8,455 nt of DNA from Eubacteriales Family XIII. Incertae Sedis bacterium (GTDB lineage Bacteria; Bacillota; Clostridia; Peptostreptococcales; Anaerovoracaceae): assembly GCA_031287295.1 (NCBI GenBank), contig JAITTH010000003.1, positions 1 to 8,455 on the forward strand, read 5' to 3'. A program made the position numbers and the translations under genes. Every line of letters begins with the position of its first letter. Position 1 is the stretch's first letter. Positions 1 to 5,632 of this stretch are shown in pieces. A model generated the notes under the pieces. That model made no database searches. It was not told where the DNA came from and worked only from the letters and a program-made list of their open reading frames with translations.

Positions 1-56
1 ATATAGAAACAATCACCTATCACGCAATTGCTAACACAGAAGGAGGCAAAACAAAA
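1..56 (+). other. 5' edge: leader of the pilin gene, possible end of an upstream gene
   Basis: This short edge precedes the pilin gene. One frame has a stop at 4-6 and another at 32-34, so an upstream gene (in related clusters often a TadC-like membrane protein) could end at either. Too little is present to identify it. The frame of the pilin itself stays open to the left edge, but the strong Shine-Dalgarno at 40-46 argues that the pilin starts at 57 and that this open frame is chance. Confidence 0.3.
40..46 (+). promoter_or_regulatory. Strong Shine-Dalgarno (aaggagg) for the Flp1-like pilin
   Basis: A full consensus Shine-Dalgarno, aaggagg, lies 10 nt before the ATG at 57. It fixes the pilin start and suggests high expression, as expected for a major pilin subunit. 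Confidence 0.8.
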
Positions 57-233
57 ATGAAAAAACGAAAAGAAAGAATAACCGCATTGGTAAAACAAAA
101 CGATGGGATGGAACTCGTGCAAGTTGCGATTCTCGTTGCAATCGCCATCGTGATCGGATTGATTTTCCGTACGCAGATTGAGAAGTTCGTGAACGAAATC
201 TTCGAAAGTCTGTCTTCGGGAAATTTCAAGTAG
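57..233 (+). CDS. Flp1-like type IVb pilin (putative major Tad pilus subunit)
   Basis: A 58-aa protein with the build of a Flp1-like pilin of Bacillota tad clusters: a short basic N-terminus (KKRKER), a processing-type motif with Gly17 (NDGMELVQ), one long hydrophobic helix at about residues 20-37 (VQVAILVAIAIVIGL), and a short amphipathic tail ending SSGNFK. In this family a prepilin peptidase cuts after the Gly and the hydrophobic helices pack into the pilus core. The residue at +5 after Gly17 is Gln22, where most type IV pilins carry Glu. The ATG at 57 is chosen because of the strong Shine-Dalgarno. Position and size fit the major pilin. The downstream TadE-like, DUF5702 and DUF6382 genes support the tad assignment. 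The family call rests on motif recognition only. Confidence 0.82.
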   Translation: MKKRKERITALVKQNDGMELVQVAILVAIAIVIGLIFRTQIEKFVNEIFESLSSGNFK

Positions 234-415
234 CGCAAGAAGGTTGCAAGATGATATCGCGCCGAACGATATCGGTTCAAAGTGCACAGCATGAAACGAT
301 GGACTTCTGAAAACATGGCAAAAAATCCGCGAATTTTTAAATATATTTTTGTGAATTTCGATAAAATGGTTTGAATTTACGAGTTCTGTAATACAACCGT
401 CAATAAAAACATTAA

Positions 416-433
416 AAAAATATATATATTTTT
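416..433. repeat. 18-bp perfect AT palindrome
   Basis: Five A, then TATATATA, then five T form a perfectly self-complementary 18-mer made only of A and T, 83 nt before the chosen start of the DUF11-repeat gene. It could be an easily melted or bent promoter element or a regulator site. Because it is simple sequence, chance is also possible. Confidence 0.4.
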
Positions 434-503
434 GATGTTTAAAACGATAAATTTGGGTAATATATATAAGGATTACTCAAATACAAAAGAAAACCAAAAT
501 CCG

Positions 504-510
504 AGAGAGG
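504..510 (+). promoter_or_regulatory. Shine-Dalgarno (agagagg) that decides the start of the repeat protein
   Basis: The purine run agagagg ends 5 nt before the ATG at 516. Starting there gives a normal signal peptide at the very N-terminus. The upstream in-frame starts at 432 and 435 would add 27-28 residues ahead of the signal peptide and have no Shine-Dalgarno. Confidence 0.65.
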
Positions 511-515
511 TTAAT

Positions 516-2840
516 ATGCATTTGCAAGGCAGCAACAGAATAGCAAAGCGAATGATGATCGTGACACTTATGGTCGCAATCGTCGTTACGTCATGTCTTG
601 CGGTGTCGCCTGCGCCTGCATATGCCGATACAAAAACGGCAAGGGCAATGTCTGGTTCCGGTACTGCTATGGATACCTATGATTTAAGCGGCGGGACGAT
701 GAATACGCCGCCTGCAGACGCCTCCCAGAATTCTTCCTCCGCGAAGGGGTATACGCATACGGGCGACGTCATTACGTACACGGTTACGGCGAAGAATAAG
801 ACGAATGTACCGGCGACATTGATGCTATCCGATACGATTCCCGCCGGCACGAAGTTCAAGCAAGTTGTCGATAGTGACCATGGCGCACTCGTCGATACGA
901 TTTCACTGGACGGTAGGCTCTCATGGCTTTGGAATTCGGTACCGGCAGGTGAAAGTCGCACAATCAAATTCCAGGTGGAAGTTACGGAAGAGAATGGCAG
1001 AGTTACGAACACGGCAACCATCAGTGTCAATGGCAATACAAGCAAGACAAATACGACCGAAGACAAAATTGACAATAAGAAGACATCGTTGGCAAACGGA
1101 AAGACCCAGACAGGCGACGTCATTACCTACACGGTGAGGGCGACAAACACGGAGACCACGGGCGCGAGCCTGACGGTTGAGGACACGATTCCCGCCGGAA
1201 CGAAGTTCAAGCAGGTCGTGGACAGTGACGGTGGCGCACTGGTCGATGCCGTAGAGGAAGACGGAAAATTGACCTGGACGTGGAATGAGGTACCGGCGGA
1301 CATAAGCCACACGGTCACCTTTGAGGTCGAAGTTACGGCAGCGAGTGGTAAGATTACGAGCGCAGCGATCATCGGTGTGAATGGCAACACGAGCAAGACA
1401 AACACGACCGAAGACAAAATTGACAACAAAAAGACATCGTCGGCAAACGGAAAGACGCAGATGGGCGACACCATCACCTACATGGTAACGGCGACGAATG
1501 ATACAAACGCACCGGCGACGTTAAGGATCGATGACCTGATCCCCGCCGGAACAAAGTTCAAGCAGGTCGTGGACAGTGACGGTGGAGCACTCGTAGACAC
1601 CATAGAAGGGAAGCTGACATGGACATGGGATGCGGTACCGGCGGGCACAAGCCACACAGCCATCTTTGACGTTGAAGTCACGGCAGAGAACGGTAAGGTT
1701 ACGAACACAGCAACAATCGGCGTCAATAACAAAATGATCAAGACAAATACGACCGAAGACGAGATTGAAAACAAGAATACATCGTCGGCAAACGGAAAGA
1801 CGCAGACGGGCGATGTCATCACCTACACGATAACGGCGACGAATGATACGAATGCACCGGCGACGTTAGAGATTGAGGACATGATCCCCTCCGGCACAAA
1901 GTTTAAGCAAATCATAGACAAGGATGGCGGTACTTTCAACTTCATCATGGTTGCGATGGTCAATGTCGGACTCTCTTGGACATGGACGAATGTACCGGCG
2001 GGGGCAAGTCGCACAGTCACATTTGAAGTCGAAGTCACAGCGGAAAACGGTAAAATCACCAACACAGCTGAAATCGATGTCAATGGCAAAACGAGTAAGA
2101 CAAACACGACCGAAGACGAGATCGACAATACGAATGTGTCGTCTGCAAATGGTAAGACGAAGCCGGGTGATACCATCATGTATACGGTAAAGGCAACGAA
2201 CGACACGAATGCGCCGGCGAACCTGACGATTGAGGACACGATTCCCTCCGGAACGAAGTTCAACCAAGTCGTCTATGATGGCAACGGCAAGTTCGATCTG
2301 ATTGCACTCGCCTCAGGTAAACTCTCTTGGACATGGACTGCGGTACCGGCAGGCGAAAGTCGCATGATCAAATTCCAGGTAGAAGTCACGGCAACGAACG
2401 GCAACGTTACAAATACGGCCGAGATCGGTGTCAATGACAATAGGAGCAAGACAAACACGACTGAAGACGAGATCATCAACAAGAGAACCTTGTCCGCAAA
2501 CGGCAAAACGCGGGTGGGCGACATCATCACCTACACGGTAACAGCAACGAATGATACGAATGCAGACGCGACGATGATGTTCTCAGACACGATTCCCTCC
2601 GGAACGGCGTTCAAGCAGGTCGTCAATGGTGACGGTGGCGCATTCATCAATACGGTCTCCCTGGACGGTAAGCTCACATGGGTTTGGGATACGGTGCCGG
2701 CAGGTGAAAGCCGCACGGTCACATTTGAAGTCGAAGTCACAGCAAGCACGGGTAAGGGCATGAACACAGCGGAAATTATGATCAATGGCCGTAAGAGCAA
2801 GTCAAGCAGCCCCGATGCCGTCTATGGCAACACCGAGTAG
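516..2840 (+). CDS. Secreted DUF11-repeat surface protein, six repeats (putative adhesin/stalk linked to the Tad pilus)
   Basis: A 774-aa exported protein. Residues 1-37 form a signal peptide: basic n-region (RIAKR), hydrophobic core from M13, and an AxA-type site ending AYA37. A lipobox-like VTSC27 lies inside it, so lipidation is an alternative. After a short Ser/Gly/Thr-rich stretch come six units of 115-119 aa. Each has the DUF11 pattern: GDxITYTVxATN, then IPAGTKF, a GKLTWTW strand, VPAGxSxTVTFEVEVT and TNTAxIGVN. The units are joined by a linker around KTNTTEDxIDNK. DUF11 domains are Ig-like beta modules in bacterial surface proteins. No LPXTG, SLH or C-terminal membrane segment is visible, and the protein ends in a short Ser-rich tail (SKSSSPDAVYGNTE). 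The mature protein has no Cys and is rich in Thr, Asp and Asn. Its place between pilin and TadE genes suggests a pilus-associated or co-secreted adhesin; that role is inference. Confidence 0.8.
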   Translation: MHLQGSNRIAKRMMIVTLMVAIVVTSCLAVSPAPAYADTKTARAMSGSGTAMDTYDLSGGTMNTPPADASQNSSSAKGYTHTGDVITYTVTAKNKTNVPATLMLSDTIPAGTKFKQVVDSDHGALVDTISLDGRLSWLWNSVPAGESRTIKFQVEVTEENGRVTNTATISVNGNTSKTNTTEDKIDNKKTSLANGKTQTGDVITYTVRATNTETTGASLTVEDTIPAGTKFKQVVDSDGGALVDAVEEDGKLTWTWNEVPADISHTVTFEVEVTAASGKITSAAIIGVNGNTSKTNTTEDKIDNKKTSSANGKTQMGDTITYMVTATNDTNAPATLRIDDLIPAGTKFKQVVDSDGGALVDTIEGKLTWTWDAVPAGTSHTAIFDVEVTAENGKVTNTATIGVNNKMIKTNTTEDEIENKNTSSANGKTQTGDVITYTITATNDTNAPATLEIEDMIPSGTKFKQIIDKDGGTFNFIMVAMVNVGLSWTWTNVPAGASRTVTFEVEVTAENGKITNTAEIDVNGKTSKTNTTEDEIDNTNVSSANGKTKPGDTIMYTVKATNDTNAPANLTIEDTIPSGTKFNQVVYDGNGKFDLIALASGKLSWTWTAVPAGESRMIKFQVEVTATNGNVTNTAEIGVNDNRSKTNTTEDEIINKRTLSANGKTRVGDIITYTVTATNDTNADATMMFSDTIPSGTAFKQVVNGDGGAFINTVSLDGKLTWVWDTVPAGESRTVTFEVEVTASTGKGMNTAEIMINGRKSKSSSPDAVYGNTE
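738..2810 (+). repeat. Six in-frame tandem coding repeats (DUF11 units), 345-357 bp
   Basis: The GGC/GGT codon of the GD-ITY motif recurs at 762, 1113, 1464, 1809, 2166 and 2517, giving periods of 351, 351, 345, 357 and 351 bp. The linker encoding SKTNTTEDxIDN and the start of the next unit are nearly identical in DNA between several copies (for example around 1040-1120 and 1390-1470). That indicates fairly recent duplication and room for copy-number change by recombination. The sixth unit lacks the KTNTTED linker and ends in the C-terminal tail. The first unit has a divergent leader. Confidence 0.9.
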
Positions 2841-2967
2841 CCTCCTGTGACAAAGTAAGTAAGCTAATCGCTCTACCTTAAGCATAATAAACTGCGGCGC
2901 GGCAGAAGGAAGCAGCGTCGCATTCTTAGACCCCATGATGGAAAAATTATACAGAAAAGGAAAAACA
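2841..2967 (+). other. Intergenic leader with GC-rich stem-loop (2893-2922)
   Basis: Between the repeat protein and the TadE-like gene the only structured element is a stem: tgcggcg at 2893-2899 pairs with cgtcgca at 2916-2922 (7 bp, one G-U) around a 16-nt loop. The sequence after it (ttcttaga) is too weak in T to call an intrinsic terminator. It could tune read-through or mRNA stability between the repeat gene and the pseudopilin operon. Two further in-frame ATGs at 2935 and 2938 lack a ribosome binding site. Confidence 0.35.
2955..2961 (+). promoter_or_regulatory. Shine-Dalgarno (aaaagga) deciding the TadE-like start
   Basis: The aaaagga element lies 6 nt before the ATG at 2968. The upstream in-frame ATGs at 2935 and 2938 follow ttagacccc, which has no Shine-Dalgarno, so 2968 is preferred. 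Confidence 0.55.
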
Positions 2968-3441
2968 ATGAAACAACAATCCACAATCGAACAGGTCAAA
3001 CGAAAAATGTCAGTTTTGTCGTCCTGTCGTGGCACGGCGATGGTGGAATCTTCTTTATATTTTCCCATCGTTATTCTGTGTGTCATCTTCGCGGTGGTTA
3101 TGATGATTCACCTATATCGTCAGACTGCGGTGCAGGCAAAACTGCATCTTTCCGTACGAGAAGAAGTCATGCAAGAAAACGAAAACGTACAGAAGCAAAT
3201 ATCCGACAGTGATTTCATCGATCGTTACCGTGCTGCTGCAGAATCCTTACCTTTCACGTTCGCGGAAGAATCCCATTACGGTGCCAAATATGTTTCCGCG
3301 AGTACATCACAGCAATACGAAGGGGGAAGGCTTACGCGCGCTGTCCGCAAAAGAAGATTTACAGGTAGATGGTATCTCATCGATGAGGAGCTGCTGATTC
3401 GAGTTGCGGATGGCGTTGCCGCAGGAGTTTCCGGCAAATGA
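2968..3441 (+). CDS. TadE-like pseudopilin (Tad pilus assembly)
   Basis: A 157-aa protein with a TadE-type N-terminus: a 21-residue basic leader, then Gly22 followed by TAMVE, putting Glu27 at +5 after the presumed prepilin-peptidase site. A hydrophobic helix at about residues 28-49 follows (SSLYFPIVILCVIFAVV), then a polar, largely charged region of about 105 residues outside the membrane. TadE-family proteins are minor pilins or pseudopilins needed for Flp pilus assembly. The stop overlaps the start of the DUF5702 gene by 4 nt (ATGA), indicating translational coupling. The C-terminal part has no motif I can name, which is common for TadE-like proteins of Bacillota. Assignment to the TadE family rests on the N-terminal motif and context. 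The exact minor-pilin role is inferred. Confidence 0.75.
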   Translation: MKQQSTIEQVKRKMSVLSSCRGTAMVESSLYFPIVILCVIFAVVMMIHLYRQTAVQAKLHLSVREEVMQENENVQKQISDSDFIDRYRAAAESLPFTFAEESHYGAKYVSASTSQQYEGGRLTRAVRKRRFTGRWYLIDEELLIRVADGVAAGVSGK

Positions 3442-4727
3442 TAAAACGTCTCATTCAAAATAAAACCGGGAATGTCACGGTCTTTCTCGTGGTGGCATTT
3501 GCTTCGATATTGCTTATTGCAAGCGTGCTCTTTGCTGCAGCAAGAGCCGTCGCTGAAAAGAGCACTGCCGATGCGGCTTTTGAAATTGCGGGGAGGGCAA
3601 TCCTTTCCGAATACGACACACGCCTTTTGGAAGAATATGGGTTGTTGGCATTCCACGGAGACGAAGAACGCATCGAAAATGATATTGCCTTCTACGCAAA
3701 TGCGACGCTAAAGAAGGAGAAGGGGCGTTACCTTTTGTTCACACCACTTGAAAAGAGGTTGCGCCTTATCGATGGAGAAACCGGAACGGTTCAGGTGAGT
3801 TTGAAAGAGTTTTCGCTTTTGGATGCGGACGAATTCGAAGCGCAAATAAAGAAGGCTGCCGTCAGTGCGTGGATGAAAGACCGATTTTCAGAGGATTCCG
3901 GAGCAAAGGACGGCGAACAGGGCGATGCAAATCCAGAGGATATGACCTTTCGGACGTTGCGCAACGATGGCGTGAAAAAGAGCCTTCCTTCCGCTTCACT
4001 GCCATCCTTCACGTTCCCGGATCTTACCGAGTTGAACATTCCCTCGGCTTCAGATCTCGCCAATCGTGCCTCTGCCACGGTTCTTACCGATGAGTACATT
4101 TTGAGCGTGTTCGAATACTATAACGACGGGAAGAAAAACGATACCCATTTTTTCAACAACGAAATCGAGTACATTTTACAGGGCAAGAGCTCAGATGTCG
4201 AAAACATGAAGGGTATTGTCTTTAAACTTACAGCATTTCGAACCATCATGAATCACATTGCCATCCTTCAGGATTCCAAGAAAATGGAGAAGGTGCGAAT
4301 GATCGCAATGCCGATTGCCCTTGCATTGGAAGTACCTCCTGTGAGTGTAGAGGCGATCATCATAGAAGCCTGGGTAACGGCGGAAACAGGAAATGACATC
4401 GACCTGCTCACAAATGGAAAGCGTGTTGCCATTTACAAAACCGCCGATCAATGGGCGACGAGTGATTTGCAGGGCATTCTCGATAGCGTTTCCTTCTCCG
4501 GCTATGCAGAACCGAAAGATACGGGCGGGCTAACCTATAAGGAGCATCTGCGCATCCTGCTGTTTCTTGAAAATCGCGAGACCAAACTTGCCCGCATCCA
4601 AGATCTCATCCAGATCAATCTAAAAGGAACGTATGATGAATCCTTTTGGCTCAGATCGTATTATACAGGCTTTCGCTTTACAGCAGAGGACGGGCATCAT
4701 GTCTATACTTATACGCAAACTTATTGA
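3438..4727 (+). CDS. DUF5702 protein, TadG-like component of the Tad pilus cluster
   Basis: A 429-aa protein with one N-terminal membrane helix (about residues 13-36, VTVFLVVAFASILLIASVLF) following a short basic leader with Gly11, then a large outside domain. DUF5702-type signatures are visible: EYDTRLLEEYGLLAF at 58-72, a NNEIEYILQGK segment at 240-250 followed by an acidic SSDVENMK helix, and a C-terminal LRILLFLENRETKLARIQDLIQINL block near 371-395. Unlike the two TadE-like neighbours there is no Glu at +5 after the Gly (Phe16 instead). These proteins occupy the TadG position in Bacillota tad clusters; a biochemical role is not established. The start overlaps the upstream stop (ATGA), with aggag at 3423-3427 as Shine-Dalgarno. 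The 3' end overlaps the next gene by 29 nt. Confidence 0.8.
   Translation: MIKRLIQNKTGNVTVFLVVAFASILLIASVLFAAARAVAEKSTADAAFEIAGRAILSEYDTRLLEEYGLLAFHGDEERIENDIAFYANATLKKEKGRYLLFTPLEKRLRLIDGETGTVQVSLKEFSLLDADEFEAQIKKAAVSAWMKDRFSEDSGAKDGEQGDANPEDMTFRTLRNDGVKKSLPSASLPSFTFPDLTELNIPSASDLANRASATVLTDEYILSVFEYYNDGKKNDTHFFNNEIEYILQGKSSDVENMKGIVFKLTAFRTIMNHIAILQDSKKMEKVRMIAMPIALALEVPPVSVEAIIIEAWVTAETGNDIDLLTNGKRVAIYKTADQWATSDLQGILDSVSFSGYAEPKDTGGLTYKEHLRILLFLENRETKLARIQDLIQINLKGTYDESFWLRSYYTGFRFTAEDGHHVYTYTQTY
4685..4690 (+). promoter_or_regulatory. Shine-Dalgarno (agagga) inside the DUF5702 gene, deciding the next start
   Basis: The agagga element lies 8 nt before the ATG at 4699, within the last codons of the DUF5702 gene. 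It makes 4699 the preferred start over the in-frame ATG at 4633, which would add 22 residues that do not resemble a prepilin leader. Confidence 0.65.
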
Positions 4728-5490
4728 TCGACGAGGCTCCCTCGCTGTGGAGGCGGCAATTGTCCTGCCGATTTTCCTGTTGGCGGTATTTGCCTTGGCG
4801 TCCCTGATTCGCATGACAGCAGTGGAAGAAAACATCGGCAATGCGCTTGTAGACGAGACGCGGTTGTTGGCGGCAGAGGCCAAGGTTCCCATCCGTGCAG
4901 CTGCGTATCAGACCGATCTCACAGACCGCATCATGGATGAAAATTTTTCAGAAATACAGTCGGCAAAATTATCGCCGTTCTTGTATCGGATTCCTTATGT
5001 CGATCCGGTGAATGGACGTACCTATGACAACCTGATTGGTGCTTCCGTCGATTATGTATACGACATCAGCATCCCCATGTTGCCGATTCCCATGCAGACA
5101 GGCAGTACGACGGTGCTTACGCGTGCCTTTGTCGGTAGCGAATTAAAAGGCAGCCCGATGTCGTTTGATGAAATGGAAAAAAATGATTCGAGTAAAATGG
5201 TTTGGGTATTCCCGCGTTCAGGGACAAAGTATCATGCGTCATCCTGTCGTTTTGTGGCAAATGAACCCAGAGAAACTATCCTCACGTCCAGTGTCCGTCA
5301 TGGATTTAGTCCCTGTAAAATCTGTAAACCGAACGAACTGCGCAACGGAGCACTCGTCTATTGTTTTCCAACCAGCGGTAAGGCCTATCACACAGGGAAA
5401 TGTACCCAGGTGGAAAAGTATGTCATAGAACTTTCCGAAAATGAGGCGAAGCGAAACGGTTATGGCGCGTGTGGTGTTTGTGGTGGTTGA
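4699..5490 (+). CDS. TadE-like pseudopilin with duplicated C-terminal His/Cys (putative metal-binding) modules
   Basis: A 263-aa protein. The N-terminus is a TadE-type pseudopilin signal: basic leader, Gly13 then SLAVE with Glu18 at +5, and a hydrophobic helix at about 19-38. Residues 40-160 form an extracytoplasmic domain without a recognised motif. The C-terminus holds two consecutive modules of 52-aa period. Module 1 has H179, C183, C206 and C209; module 2 has H231, C235, C258 and C261. Both therefore follow H-x3-C-x22-C-x2-C, each begins with an aromatic-rich strand (VWVFPRSGTKYH and VYCFPTSGKAYH), and both have Gly-Phe or Gly-Tyr before the CxxC. The pattern suggests a small Zn- or other metal-binding fold like the short YH...C...CxxC modules found at the ends of various exported Bacillota proteins; disulfides are the alternative outside the cell. 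The gene overlaps DUF5702 by 29 nt, so it belongs to the same operon. Confidence 0.72.
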   Translation: MSILIRKLIDRRGSLAVEAAIVLPIFLLAVFALASLIRMTAVEENIGNALVDETRLLAAEAKVPIRAAAYQTDLTDRIMDENFSEIQSAKLSPFLYRIPYVDPVNGRTYDNLIGASVDYVYDISIPMLPIPMQTGSTTVLTRAFVGSELKGSPMSFDEMEKNDSSKMVWVFPRSGTKYHASSCRFVANEPRETILTSSVRHGFSPCKICKPNELRNGALVYCFPTSGKAYHTGKCTQVEKYVIELSENEAKRNGYGACGVCGG

Positions 5491-5632
5491 GGTGCAGAGG
5501 CATAATTCCTTATTTCACATACGATCTACAAAAGAACAAGTTATTGGTTGGTATCCTTTGGGTCGTCACATGAGGCTACCGTGAAGTTGATTATGGAAGC
5601 ACTGATTAAAGAATCGGTGCGGAGAAAATAAA
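5491..5632 (+). other. Intergenic region with possible leader peptide and hairpin next to the DUF6382 start
   Basis: The 142 nt hold no clear gene. A 16-codon open frame starts at GTG 5581 (internal ATG 5593) and ends with TAA at 5629-5631, 1 nt before the DUF6382 ATG at 5633. A 30-codon frame from GTG 5492 also exists. Neither is recognisable and neither has a good Shine-Dalgarno. The stretch could be a decayed gene or a regulatory leader. The hairpin at 5599-5620 is listed separately. Confidence 0.3.
5599..5620 (+). promoter_or_regulatory. Stem-loop directly upstream of the DUF6382 Shine-Dalgarno
   Basis: gcactgatt (5599-5607) pairs with aatcggtgc (5612-5620): 9 bp with one G-U, closing an aaag tetraloop. 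The Shine-Dalgarno ggag at 5621-5624 follows with no gap and the ATG is at 5633. Such placement could modulate initiation or protect the 5' end of a processed mRNA. No T-run follows, so it is not an intrinsic terminator. Confidence 0.5.

Larger units (their letters stand above)
234..515 (+). other. 282-nt AT-rich intergenic region between pilin and DUF11-repeat gene
   Basis: No gene is supported here. The region turns strongly AT-rich from about 320. It holds a 7-bp inverted repeat (gatatcg 253-259 / cgatatc 267-273) without a following T-run, so it is not a clear intrinsic terminator. It also holds three GAATTT direct repeats at 331, 353 and 373, and an 18-bp AT palindrome at 416-433. No convincing -35/-10 pair with good spacing was found. 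The length and composition suggest a regulatory region separating pilin from adhesin-like expression. An in-frame upstream start for the repeat protein (TTG 432 or ATG 435) exists but lacks a ribosome binding site. Confidence 0.5.

Noticed and set aside
253..273. gatatcg/cgatatc inverted repeat after the pilin gene considered as a terminator
   Set aside because: The stem is 7 bp with a 7-nt loop and no T-run follows, so an intrinsic terminator cannot be supported.
20..316. Minus-strand 98-codon frame over the pilin gene
   Set aside because: It lies opposite the well-supported Flp1-like pilin and has no family resemblance.
1230..1260. DSDGG-like acidic loops in each repeat considered as Ca-binding (EF-hand or dockerin-like) sites
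   Set aside because: The acidic positions are not kept in all six units (DSDHG, DKDGG, YDGNG, NGDGG) and the segment matches an ordinary variable loop of DUF11 domains.
677..2800. Several long minus-strand open frames opposite the DUF11 repeats (for example 1127-1477, 1478-1822, 1823-2263)
   Set aside because: They repeat with the same period as the plus-strand repeats, are low-complexity (Val/Ser/Pro-rich) and have no ribosome binding sites. They are antisense shadows of the repeat gene.
738..2810. Periodic repeats considered as a CRISPR or satellite array
   Set aside because: The period is about 350 bp, in frame, without short direct repeats and unique spacers; it encodes tandem protein domains.
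2935..2967. Upstream ATGs (2935, 2938) as start of the TadE-like gene
   Set aside because: There is no Shine-Dalgarno before them, whereas ATG 2968 has aaaagga at good distance and gives a normal prepilin-type leader.
4633..4698. ATG 4633 as start of the second TadE-like gene
   Set aside because: It would place 22 non-leader residues before the prepilin-type signal and deepen the overlap with DUF5702 to 95 nt; ATG 4699 has its own Shine-Dalgarno.
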